Both the position numbers and the translations under genes were made by a program. Shown here piece after piece: positions 1 to 6,359 of a stretch of 9,582 nucleotides of DNA; within the stretch, counting starts at the first letter, position 1, and every line of letters begins with the position of its first letter. Below the pieces are notes generated by a model, which did no database searches, was not told the origin of the DNA, and was given only the letters and a program-made list of their open reading frames with translations. Source of the DNA: Rhizobiaceae bacterium (GTDB lineage: Bacteria; Pseudomonadota; Alphaproteobacteria; Rhizobiales; Rhizobiaceae); contig CAJYRE010000135.1 of assembly GCA_913776675.1 (NCBI GenBank), forward strand, positions 1-9,582, given 5' to 3'.

Positions 1-666
1 CAGTTCCATATCCAGCCCTTGGGCGGCAGAATTGATCTGACGGGTGGAGGCCGTCATGGCAATGGAGGCCATGGCCAGCGCAATGCGCAGCCGCAAACGG
101 TCAATCCCATCCGGCCCATGGGCGGCCAGAAACCGTGCATAGGCCACCTGCTGGGTCAGACTGCGCAAAAACCGCTTGTAAAAGATGTTTTCGCTTTCAT
201 GCAGCACAATGGGCGAATGGGACAGCCATGCCATGATCCGCCGGGCCAGCACACCGGCATCCCAGGCGATGTCTGATGAAGGCTTGCCATGCAGTTTGAT
301 CCAGCTTCCGATCACGCTGCGGGCTTGTGCGCAGGCTTGCGGCGTTTTGTGGCCACGGATATGCCGCAGCCATGAGAAGGCGTGCAGCTCTGCGGCAAAC
401 ACCGTGGATGGCAATTCCATGGTAAAGGGAGAGGCGCGGCCACATTCCAGCGTGCGGCCAGCCAGTGTAAAATGGCCATCGGCAATATCGGCAGCAATCT
501 GCGGCTCAATCACCCGAAGATCCGTCGGGGCCACCAGCAGCCGCGGCGGCTTGAGCCCAAAACGGGGTGTTGCCGTTCTGACTGCCCAGCGACTGCGCCG
601 CTTCACACGCCGCCATGCTTCCCGCAGGTAAAGCAATGGCAAACTCTGGCTTTCTCTTTGTGGCAT
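1..666 (-). CDS. Heparinase II/III-like protein, N-terminal part (truncated by window edge)
   Basis: The reading frame is open for 222 codons from an ATG at 666-664 to the first base of the window, so the C-terminal part is missing. What is visible is the helical N-terminal region of rhizobial heparinase II/III-like proteins: a basic start (REAWRRVKRRSR, residues 15-26), then VAPTDLRV (45-52), LHAFSWLRHIR (94-104), ARRIMAWLSHSPIVL (141-155) and LRLRIALAMASIAM (191-204), all patterns I recall from that family. The family contains polysaccharide lyases, but the lyase domain lies outside the window, so activity and substrate cannot be judged; a role in cell-surface polysaccharide turnover is only inferred. 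An in-frame TGA directly before the ATG fixes the start region, and a weak purine-rich site (GGAACGGAA) precedes it. In rhizobia this gene commonly sits between rsmB and purH, which fits the rsmB gene upstream here. Confidence 0.85.
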   Translation of the reverse strand, partial: MPQRESQSLPLLYLREAWRRVKRRSRWAVRTATPRFGLKPPRLLVAPTDLRVIEPQIAADIADGHFTLAGRTLECGRASPFTMELPSTVFAAELHAFSWLRHIRGHKTPQACAQARSVIGSWIKLHGKPSSDIAWDAGVLARRIMAWLSHSPIVLHESENIFYKRFLRSLTQQVAYARFLAAHGPDGIDRLRLRIALAMASIAMTASTRQINSAAQGLDMEL

Positions 667-816
667 TCACCATTCCGTTCCATGCAAGCCCCTCATGGGC
701 CGCGAAAACTCGCCCTGACATTCCCAGACAACGACCTGTGGAACACCCTGAGGGTCTCCAGAGACGGCATGGGAACGATGTCAGATTATGACGCGCTTAT
801 TTGTGTAAAAATTTCT

Positions 817-2229
817 TTAAATTCGCCGCAAATGGCAGGCATAAAAGCCATCCAGCCCGCCAGAGAAGCCATTGGGCACCTGTAACATGGCTGGTGTGGT
901 GCGAAATTCGCCCAGCGGGGTGATGGTGGCTTCCAGTCCCGGCCAGTTTTCAGCCTGCAGTTGTACGCGTTCAAAATCGGCGTGATCGGCCAAAATCCGT
1001 GCCACAACCTCTTCCCCTTCCGATGGGTCAAGCGAGCAGTTGGAAAACACAATTGAGCCACCGGGTGAGACAAGTGTCATGGCGTGGCGCAACAGTTTTT
1101 CCTGCACACTGGCCAGCTTGGCAATGTCCTGTGGGCCTTTGGTATAGAGAACGTCTGGATGGCGGCGCGTTGTGCCTGTTGAGGAGCAGGGTGCATCCAG
1201 CAGCACCACATCAAACAGAGTGTCCGGTTTGAACTCCACCAGATCGGAGTGGACCAGCTCGGCCTCAAAGCCAAGGCGCTGCAAATTCCCCGCCAGCCGC
1301 TTCAAGCGATTGGCGGATTGTTCGACCGCCGTCACCTTTGCGCCAGCCGTCAGCAATTGTGCTGTCTTGCCACCGGGGGCAGCGCAGAGGTCCACAGCCC
1401 GTTTGTCCGCAATGTTGCCCAGCATGCGCACGGGCAGGGCGGCTGCCGCATCCTGGACCCACCATGCACCCTCTTCAAACCCGTCAAGCGCCGCCACACT
1501 GCCGGAAAAGCTGCCCAGCCGCACACTGCCGGTGGGCAGCAAAAGGCCGTTCAGTCGCTCTGCCCATACGGCAGCATCGGTTTTCACGGTCAGGTCAATG
1601 GCAGCCGGCGTCATCTGCGCATCGGCAATGCGCTGCGCTTCCTCGGCTCCGTACACGGCTTGCAACCGCTCAAAGAACCAGCCGGGCATGCAGACCACAT
1701 CGGCGGTTTCATCCAGCAGGGCCTGTTTTTCACGGCCCAGACGGCGAAGCACTGCATTGACCACCTTGGCAAAGCGGCGGTTGCGGGGATCCCGATTGGC
1801 CTGTTCCACAGCCAGATCGACTGCCGAATGGTCTGGCACATCCAGATAGAGCATCTGGGCGCTGGCAATGATCAGCGAGTGGTGCAGCGCACGGGCACCA
1901 TCGGGCAGGGGTGTGTCGAGCAGGAGATTCAAAATGGCTTCAATACGGGGCAAAAACCGCAAAGACGTGTTGAGAATGGCCCGCACCAGTGCACGATCCG
2001 CCTCTGAAAGAGCGGTGTAGGCCGGATTGCCATGATCACCATCCATCATGCCATCCAGCGATGTCTTGCGATCGATCACGGCGGCCAGAAGGCGGCTGGC
2101 GGCAAGCCGTGCTTCAAGCCCCGGCTTGTTATCATACACCGGGCCGCGTGGTCTGTTCTGCGAAGAGGCCCGGGAGTTTGTCCGGGGTTTCTGGCCGTTG
2201 TTTTTACCGTTCTTATCGTTCAATTCCAC
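817..2229 (-). CDS. rsmB: 16S rRNA (cytosine-967-C5)-methyltransferase RsmB
   Basis: This 470-residue protein is an RsmB/Sun-type m5C methyltransferase that uses S-adenosylmethionine to methylate C967 (E. coli numbering) of 16S rRNA in the cytoplasm. Residues about 37-170 match the NusB-like RNA-binding domain (for example [22 protein letters not shown]). The catalytic domain shows the SAM-binding motif [10 protein letters not shown] (280-289), motif [10 protein letters not shown] (345-352, Cys348) and motif [15 protein letters not shown] (395-407, Cys398). By family knowledge Cys398 would be the nucleophile and Cys348 assists release. Motif VI reads NCS rather than the more usual TCS; I recall the same in rhizobial homologues. 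The first 36 residues are polar, low-complexity and likely disordered. The start is a GTG at 2229-2227 with AAGGG a few bases upstream, lying inside the end of htpX, so translation is probably coupled to htpX. Length is somewhat over the E. coli protein's because of the N-terminal tail. Confidence 0.95.
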   Translation of the reverse strand: MELNDKNGKNNGQKPRTNSRASSQNRPRGPVYDNKPGLEARLAASRLLAAVIDRKTSLDGMMDGDHGNPAYTALSEADRALVRAILNTSLRFLPRIEAILNLLLDTPLPDGARALHHSLIIASAQMLYLDVPDHSAVDLAVEQANRDPRNRRFAKVVNAVLRRLGREKQALLDETADVVCMPGWFFERLQAVYGAEEAQRIADAQMTPAAIDLTVKTDAAVWAERLNGLLLPTGSVRLGSFSGSVAALDGFEEGAWWVQDAAAALPVRMLGNIADKRAVDLCAAPGGKTAQLLTAGAKVTAVEQSANRLKRLAGNLQRLGFEAELVHSDLVEFKPDTLFDVVLLDAPCSSTGTTRRHPDVLYTKGPQDIAKLASVQEKLLRHAMTLVSPGGSIVFSNCSLDPSEGEEVVARILADHADFERVQLQAENWPGLEATITPLGEFRTTPAMLQVPNGFSGGLDGFYACHLRRI

Positions 2230-3257
2230 GGTCCCTTCGGGGGGTCATCCGATTTGTGACTGCGCCCAACGCTGGGAACGGAGCCTGATTTTCGGTTTCC
2301 CTTAACACCCCAGGGATCATCCGTCGACCGGCTTTCATGGTCTGTTGTCGCTGTCCCCCACGCCCCATGCGCCGGAGGTGGGGTTGATTGCCGATAGCGC
2401 GTCGTGGTTTGAGTGCCCATACGTTGTGCCTGAGCTTGCAACTCGGCAATCCGATTGCCGGTGTCGGGGTGGGTGGAAAACAGATTATCCATCCGCTGGC
2501 CCGACAAAGGATTGATAATGAACATGTGGGCCGTGGCCGGGTTGCGCTCGGCTTCATAGTTTGGCTGATGTGCCCCGGCAATCTTGGCAAGCGCCGATGC
2601 CAGCCACAACGGGTTGCCGCAGATTTCCGCACCGCGCCGATCTGCCGCATATTCGCGGGTGCGGCTGATGGCCATTTGCACCAGCATGGCGGCGAAGGGC
2701 GCGACAATCATGGCCACCAGCGCGCCGATCACGCTGCCACCATTGCCGTTTTCATCGCGGCGACCGCTGAAGATAAAGGCAAAATTGCCCAGCATGGAAA
2801 TGGCACCGGCCAGCGTGGCGGTGATGGTCATGGTCAGGGTATCGTGATGTTCCACATGCGCCAGTTCATGGGCCATGACCCCCGCCACCTCTTCAGCGGT
2901 CAGTGTGTGCAACAGCCCCGTTGAGGCCGCCACTGCGGCATTTTGCGGATTGCGTCCGGTGGCAAAGGCATTGGGTTGCGGATTGTCAAAAATATAAACC
3001 TTGGGCATTGGCAGGCCCGCATTGCGGGTAAGATCGCGCACAATGCCATAAAACTCAGGCGCGCTACGCTCATCCACTTCCTGTGCATTGTAAGCGGAGA
3101 GCACCATGCGGTCTGAATTCCAGTAGGAAAAGAAATTCATACCTGCTGCGATCAAAAGCGCAATCATCATGCCACCCTTGCCGCCGATCAGGAAGCCAAC
3201 CCCCATGAACAAGGCGGTCATGAAGGCCAGAAGCATGGCTGTGCGCATGATATTCAT
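2220..3257 (-). CDS. htpX: Membrane-bound zinc metalloprotease HtpX
   Basis: This 345-residue M48-family protease degrades misfolded or unassembled membrane proteins at the inner membrane, working alongside FtsH in species where it has been studied. Hydrophobic segments at residues about 7-25 and 29-45 would form an N-terminal hairpin. The zinc site HELAH (130-134) is followed by hydrophobic stretches at about 142-164 and 176-197, and the third ligand is Glu202 in [12 protein letters not shown]. The C-terminal residues from about 285 are rich in Pro, Ser, Thr, Gly and Asp and look disordered; related rhizobial proteins also carry a variable tail. An ATG two codons further upstream (3263) is possible, but GGAGG abuts it directly, whereas the ATG at 3257 has a 6-base spacer and gives the MNxMRTAM start I recall from relatives. 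The stop overlaps the rsmB start by 10 bp, so the two genes are co-transcribed. Confidence 0.95.
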   Translation of the reverse strand: MNIMRTAMLLAFMTALFMGVGFLIGGKGGMMIALLIAAGMNFFSYWNSDRMVLSAYNAQEVDERSAPEFYGIVRDLTRNAGLPMPKVYIFDNPQPNAFATGRNPQNAAVAASTGLLHTLTAEEVAGVMAHELAHVEHHDTLTMTITATLAGAISMLGNFAFIFSGRRDENGNGGSVIGALVAMIVAPFAAMLVQMAISRTREYAADRRGAEICGNPLWLASALAKIAGAHQPNYEAERNPATAHMFIINPLSGQRMDNLFSTHPDTGNRIAELQAQAQRMGTQTTTRYRQSTPPPAHGAWGTATTDHESRSTDDPWGVKGNRKSGSVPSVGRSHKSDDPPKGPWN

Positions 3258-3263
3258 GATCAT

Positions 3264-3268
3264 CCTCC
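3264..3268 (-). promoter_or_regulatory. Shine-Dalgarno site deciding the htpX start
   Basis: The minus strand reads GGAGG here. It touches the first possible ATG (3263-3261) with no spacer but lies 6 bases from the ATG at 3257-3255, which favours the latter as the real htpX start. Confidence 0.7.
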
Positions 3269-3274
3269 AGATAT

Positions 3275-3308
3275 TGGGAAAACGGTTCCCACTTTTCGGT
3301 CCGATGCT
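3275..3308. repeat. Rhizobial intergenic palindromic repeat, type 1 (degenerate)
   Basis: The plus strand contains GGTTCCCACTTTTCGG followed by ATGCT. From memory this is close to a short palindromic sequence found in very many intergenic regions of Rhizobiaceae (core CCGAAAACCGGTTCCCACTTTTCGG). Here the left arm reads GGGAAAAC instead of CCGAAAACC, so the usual 7-bp stem is reduced to GAAAA/TTTTC. It lies in the leader of htpX. Assignment rests on recall of the consensus, not on a search. Confidence 0.6.
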
Positions 3309-3310
3309 GT

Positions 3311-3340
3311 AAATGTAAAGATTAGAAACCGTGTTTCAAT
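3311..3340 (-). promoter_or_regulatory. Possible heat-shock-type (RpoH-like) promoter for htpX-rsmB
   Basis: The minus strand has ATTGAAA (3340-3334) and, after a 16-base spacer, TACATTT (3317-3311). This partly resembles the RpoH pattern of a CTTGAAA-like -35 and a CCCATNT-like -10. It is about 50-80 bases upstream of the htpX start, and htpX is a stress-response gene in other bacteria. The -10 match is imperfect (5 of 7), so the call is tentative. Confidence 0.3.
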
Positions 3341-3353
3341 CTCGACAGGAAAA

Positions 3354-3587
3354 ATGCCGACCATGAATGAAGAGCAAAACGACCGGCACACCATCGAAAA
3401 CCCGCAGGTTGCTGAACCCGCTCCGAAACCCCTGTCCCCGGCCGCCAGACGCGCGCTGGAGGAGGCGGAAAAGCGCCGTCAGGCAGAGCAAAAGTCAACC
3501 ATGCCAACCGAAATCGGTGGGCGTGGCGGTGCCGATCCAGCCCGCTTTGGTGATTGGGAGATCAATGGGCGCGCCATTGATTTTTAA
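3354..3587 (+). CDS. DUF1674 / SDHAF4-family small protein
   Basis: This 77-residue soluble protein ends with the conserved block PTEIGGRGGADPARFGDW followed by a short NGRAIDF end (residues 51-77), which is the diagnostic C-terminal region of DUF1674, the family of the mitochondrial succinate dehydrogenase assembly factor SDHAF4. In eukaryotes SDHAF4 binds flavinated SdhA and helps complex II assembly; the same role in this bacterium is inference, as no sdh genes are in the window. Residues 1-50 are polar, rich in Glu, Lys, Arg, Ala and Pro (for example ARRALEEAEKRRQ, 32-44), probably a helix plus disorder. AGGA lies 4 bases before the ATG at 3354, which is why I keep this start; a second ATG at 3363 is possible. 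The gene is divergent from htpX and has no close operon partner downstream (111 bp gap). Confidence 0.85.
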   Translation: MPTMNEEQNDRHTIENPQVAEPAPKPLSPAARRALEEAEKRRQAEQKSTMPTEIGGRGGADPARFGDWEINGRAIDF

Positions 3588-3686
3588 GAAATATTCATGC
3601 GAAAATCACTTTTTGCAAGAAACAGTGTATGCGATGCAACTTTTTGCCTTGATCTGCATTTATTGCTTTGATCGCAATCAGACATC

Positions 3687-3692
3687 AAAGGA
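3687..3692 (+). promoter_or_regulatory. Shine-Dalgarno site deciding the start of the secreted small protein
   Basis: AAAGGA directly abuts the ATG at 3693 but is 6 bases from the ATG at 3699. The spacing favours 3699, which also gives a cleaner signal peptide beginning MKKIM. Confidence 0.6.
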
Positions 3693-3698
3693 ATGACG

Positions 3699-3914
3699 AT
3701 GAAAAAGATCATGCTTGCATCTGTATTGGCTATTGCTGCCTTGAGCGCCTCACTCGCGCCTGCCATGGCCGAAACCATTATTATCCGCAAGGATGACCAT
3801 CGCGGTCCACCACGTCACATGCACCGTTTCCATCCAAAGCATTGCGTTGTTGAGAAAAAGATTCGCTGGGATCATGGTCGCCGCGTGGTGATTGAAAAGC
3901 GCATTTGCCGCTAA
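3699..3914 (+). CDS. Small secreted basic protein, unknown function
   Basis: I do not recognise a named family. The 71-residue product starts with a typical Sec signal peptide: MKK, a hydrophobic core to about residue 20, and a likely signal peptidase site after AMA (residue 24). The mature part is about 47 residues, strongly basic and rich in His and Arg (HRGPPRHMHRFHPKHC), with two cysteines, one in KHCVV and one in the C-terminal RICR. A single disulfide, periplasmic or exported location, and metal or nucleic acid/anion binding by the His/Arg patch are all inference. The stretch IRWDHGRRVVIEKRIC resembles the C-terminal part of small secreted proteins common in rhizobia, as far as I recall. 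An upstream ATG at 3693 is possible. The gene appears monocistronic: a 111 bp gap lies upstream and two hairpins, including a strong terminator, follow it. Confidence 0.75.
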   Translation: MKKIMLASVLAIAALSASLAPAMAETIIIRKDDHRGPPRHMHRFHPKHCVVEKKIRWDHGRRVVIEKRICR

Positions 3915-3915
3915 G

Positions 3916-3956
3916 TATTGTAAACGAAAGCATGTTTTGCTTTCTGTTAGACAATA
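3916..3956 (+). other. Imperfect hairpin in the 3' UTR of the secreted protein gene
   Basis: GAAAGCA (3926-3932) can pair with TGCTTTC (3938-3944) around a 5-base loop, and the stem can extend outward through an AAC/GTT pairing to TATTGT (3916-3921) with ACAATA (3951-3956). There is only a weak T-rich tail, so it may stabilise the mRNA end or act as a first, weak terminator before the strong one that follows. Confidence 0.55.
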
Positions 3957-3973
3957 ATTTTATATGAATTAAG

Positions 3974-4010
3974 AATGCCCAATTGATAAAAATTGGGCAT
4001 TTTCTTTTTT
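3974..4010 (+). terminator. Strong Rho-independent terminator
   Basis: AATGCCCAATT (3974-3984) and AATTGGGCATT (3991-4001) form a perfect 11-bp stem with the 6-base loop GATAAA, followed directly by TTCTTTTTTATTT. This is a classic intrinsic terminator for the small secreted protein transcript. Confidence 0.93.
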
Positions 4011-4170
4011 ATTTATAATGTCGGTGTGCGTGATATTGAAGACATACTGCTTTTGTTTGGATATTCTCCTGTTTAATTATGGCTGATTTTTACTTGTTTC
4101 TATCGTTGTGTTTTCCTTATTGCGTAATTCATTAAATTGATTTCGATGTAAGGAGTTATGCAATAAATTT
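4011..4170. other. AT-rich intergenic segment with an inverted repeat
   Basis: I see no gene here. The stretch is visibly AT-rich (one full line within it counts to about 32% G+C and one to about 38%). It contains the inverted repeat TTATTGCGTAAT (4117-4128) and GTTATGCAATAA (4155-4166), matching in 10 of 12 positions across a 26-base spacer. Such AT-rich DNA upstream of polysaccharide genes could hold a promoter for the exporter and be a target of a Ros/MucR-type regulator, but no clear -35/-10 pair stands out. Confidence 0.4.
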
Positions 4171-4228
4171 AAAGTGTTACAGCGTCCTTTGTGCGTTTTA
4201 CAAACCGCACGGCGCTGGAGCGAAGGAC
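4168..4228. repeat. Rhizobial intergenic repeat, type 2, with stem-loop
   Basis: The core GTTACAGCGTCCTTTGTGCG followed by CGCACGGCGCT matches, from memory, a sequence recurring at gene ends in Rhizobium and Agrobacterium genomes. It can fold: AGCG (4181-4184) and GTGCG (4191-4195) pair with CGCAC (4206-4210) and CGCT (4213-4216) around a 10-base loop; alternatively GTCCTT (4184-4189) pairs with AAGGAC (4223-4228). Confidence 0.6.
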
Positions 4229-4481
4229 ATGGTGAATGTCTTTTGAAGGTGCGTGTCAGCGAGCCTTGGTGTAAGACCTGCGAAAATCAAGGCGATGGTC
4301 ATGAGAATGGTATTTCCCATTTTTCAAGAAATGCGGTAGCAACCTCCCATGAAGCAAACAGAATGCCTGGAATGATGAAAGGGCTTGAATTTGGGGATGA
4401 GATCAATCAAACCAAGCGCGCTGCCTCAGAACTCTCTCGTGAATTTTCGGGCCTAGCCCAATGAATGCGGGTGGAGTTTAA
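4229..4481 (+). other. Stretch without a convincing gene (weak 96-codon ORF overlaps)
   Basis: A frame opening at a GTG at 4174 and stopping at 4464 spans this stretch, but its first 18 codons lie in the type 2 repeat, no ribosome-binding site precedes the GTG, and the product resembles nothing I know. Internal in-frame ATG codons near 4363 would leave only about 33 residues (ending in ASELSREFSGLAQ). It could be a gene remnant or chance. No RNA gene or promoter was recognised. Confidence 0.3.
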
Positions 4482-4514
4482 ATGATTTTGAGCGCGTATG
4501 CGCTGAAAGGCTGA
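4482..4514 (+). CDS. Possible 10-codon leader peptide upstream of the ABC exporter
   Basis: GGAG (4473-4476) sits 5 bases before an ATG that opens a 10-codon ORF, MILSAYALKG, ending in TGA at 4512-4514, six bases before the exporter ATG. Inside it AGCGC (4491-4495) and GCGCT (4500-4504) form a small hairpin with a GTAT loop. The exporter itself has only a weak, distant site (AAAGG, 10 bases from its ATG), so translation could be coupled through this leader. It may equally be chance; there are no attenuator-like codon runs. Confidence 0.25.
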   Translation: MILSAYALKG

Positions 4515-4520
4515 AACTGA

Positions 4521-6299
4521 ATGTTGGGAAAAGTACTTTCCAAAACCAATAAATACCTCATTGGTCGTCTTCTGTCGGAGAACTTCAGAAGTCAGGCTCC
4601 GTGGTACGGCATAGCCATTTGCGCAATGCTTGTCGTTGCTGCCATGACCTCTGCCAGTGCCTGGATCATGAGGGATATTGTTAACGAGTCCGTTGTTTCC
4701 AAAAATATTGAGCGCGTTTTCCAGGTCGCCATGCTTGTTGCCGTTATTTTTGCGGTCAAAGGCATTGCGTCTTACGTTCAGGATGTTTTTCTCAGCAAGG
4801 CTGGCAATAACATTATTGCCAGAACGCAGAAGAAGCTGTTTGCCCGTATGCTGAAACAGGGCGTTTCTTTTTATTCCGAATATCCCTCTTCCGACCTTTT
4901 GATGCGCATCACATCAAACGCGCAGGCGGCGCGGCAGGTGATTGATGTGGTGGTGACCTCTTTTGTGAGGGATCTGTTTTCGCTGATTGGTCTTGTGACC
5001 GTCATGGTGATTCAGCAGCCCATCCTGTCGCTTGTGTCGGTTATTATTGGCCCTGTTGCGATTTTGGGTGTTCGGAATCTGACGAAAAAAGTCCGTAAGA
5101 TCATGGAGCAAGAGCTGGCCTCTCTGAGCATGATCATTCAAAACGTTCAGGAAACCGCCACAGGTATTCGCGTTGTGAAGGCCTTTCATCTGGAAGATTA
5201 CATGAATCGCCGGATGGAAAAATATGTCACTGAAGTTGAGCAGCGCTCCAACTCCATGGCACGGCTTGAGGCTGCATCCAGCCCGATCATGGAAACTTTG
5301 TCCGGGTTTGCGATTGCGGGTGTTGTTGCGCTCAGTGGCATCTGGGTGTTGCAAGAGGGCAATACGCCCGGCGAGCTGATGTCTTTTGTCACCGCTTTGC
5401 TTTTGGCCTATGAGCCGGCAAAACGCCTGGCGCGCATGCGTGTCAGCCTGGAGGGTGGCTTGATCGGTGTCAGGATGATGTATGAATTGGCTGACAGGCC
5501 GATTGATCTGGAAGAAAAAGAGGATGCTGTTCCGCTGAAGGCCGGGGATGGTGAAATTCGTTTTAACAAGGTGAACTTCTCCTACAAGCAGAACCAGCAA
5601 CTGTTTAAGGATCTTGATTTGGCCTTTCCGGCGGGGAAAACCACGGCTTTGGTCGGTCCGTCCGGTGGTGGAAAGTCGTCGATTATCAATCTTGTCATGC
5701 GTCTTTATGATCCGGATAGCGGCTCTGTAACGGTTGATGGGCAGGATCTCAAAGACGTCAGTTTTGCCTCGCTTCGCTCTCGTATGGCTTTTGTCGGTCA
5801 GGATACGTTTTTGTTTGCGGGAAGCGTGAAGCATAATATCGGTCTTGGACGCGAAGGCGCATCGGATGACGAAATCATTGAGGCTGCCAAGGCTGCCAAT
5901 GCCCATGATTTCATTATGCGCATGCCGAATGGTTACGATAGCGATGTTGGCGAAAATGGTGGCAATCTTTCTGGTGGCCAGAAACAGCGTTTGGCCATTG
6001 CCCGCGCCATGCTGCGCAACGCGGAAATTCTGATTTTGGACGAGGCGACCAGCGCGCTTGATTCCGAGTCTGAATATCTCATTCGAGAAGCCCTGGTGCG
6101 TTTAACAAAGGGCCGCACAACCATCATGATCGCGCATCGCCTCTCCACCGTCACCACAGCCGACAATATTGTCGTGATGGAAGGTGGGCAGGTCGCAGAG
6201 CAAGGCAAGCCGTCTGTGCTTCTGTCGCACGACGGCCCGTATCGCAGGCTTTATGAGCTTCAGCTTTTGCCAAGCGCTGAAGAGGCTATGCTGCTTTGA
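4521..6299 (+). CDS. ABC-type exporter, fused membrane and ATPase domains (MsbA-like)
   Basis: This 592-residue half-transporter would work as an inner-membrane homodimer and export a lipid, lipid-linked glycan or other substrate. Hydrophobic segments at about 29-48, 66-86, 145-165, 166-186, 258-277 and 282-297 make up the six-helix exporter fold. The ATPase domain (about 345-580) is complete: Walker A GPSGGGKSS (379-387), Q-loop Gln427, signature LSGGQ (483-487), Walker B ILILDEAT (503-510) with Glu508, D-loop SALD, and His539 of the H-loop. The in-frame TGA just before the ATG excludes a longer start. MsbA-like proteins flip lipid A precursors, while related rhizobial ones (for example ExsA-like) are linked to exopolysaccharide; the rhamnose pathway genes 165 bp downstream suggest a glycan or glycolipid substrate, but this is inference from context. 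The family call is secure, the substrate is not. Confidence 0.93.
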   Translation: MLGKVLSKTNKYLIGRLLSENFRSQAPWYGIAICAMLVVAAMTSASAWIMRDIVNESVVSKNIERVFQVAMLVAVIFAVKGIASYVQDVFLSKAGNNIIARTQKKLFARMLKQGVSFYSEYPSSDLLMRITSNAQAARQVIDVVVTSFVRDLFSLIGLVTVMVIQQPILSLVSVIIGPVAILGVRNLTKKVRKIMEQELASLSMIIQNVQETATGIRVVKAFHLEDYMNRRMEKYVTEVEQRSNSMARLEAASSPIMETLSGFAIAGVVALSGIWVLQEGNTPGELMSFVTALLLAYEPAKRLARMRVSLEGGLIGVRMMYELADRPIDLEEKEDAVPLKAGDGEIRFNKVNFSYKQNQQLFKDLDLAFPAGKTTALVGPSGGGKSSIINLVMRLYDPDSGSVTVDGQDLKDVSFASLRSRMAFVGQDTFLFAGSVKHNIGLGREGASDDEIIEAAKAANAHDFIMRMPNGYDSDVGENGGNLSGGQKQRLAIARAMLRNAEILILDEATSALDSESEYLIREALVRLTKGRTTIMIAHRLSTVTTADNIVVMEGGQVAEQGKPSVLLSHDGPYRRLYELQLLPSAEEAMLL

Positions 6300-6359
6300 T
6301 GATTGCTGTGCCGCGTATAACGAGATGAGCGATGATTGTATTGGTCGTCGAATTTCGTC

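Noticed and set aside
754..765. GTCTC/GAGAC inverted repeat in the rsmB-heparinase gap
   Set aside because: The stem is 5 bp with a 2-base centre and has no T-run, so it is not a terminator, and nothing else supports a function.
784..810. Possible minus-strand promoter for the heparinase-like gene (CATAAT with an upstream TTTACA)
   Set aside because: The spacer is only about 13 bases, too short for a normal sigma-70-type promoter.
1172..2007. Plus-strand ORFs of 225 and 252 codons
   Set aside because: They lie opposite rsmB, whose motifs are intact, and their products are low-complexity without family features.
4174..4464. 96-codon ORF starting at a GTG, between the terminator and the exporter
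   Set aside because: The start lies inside a recognised repeat, has no ribosome-binding site, and the product shows no known pattern; kept only as a description of the stretch.
4914..5906. Long minus-strand ORF of 330 codons
   Set aside because: It is antisense to the ABC exporter, whose complete motifs prove the plus-strand frame; the minus product is rich in His, Asn and Arg as expected of a shadow frame.
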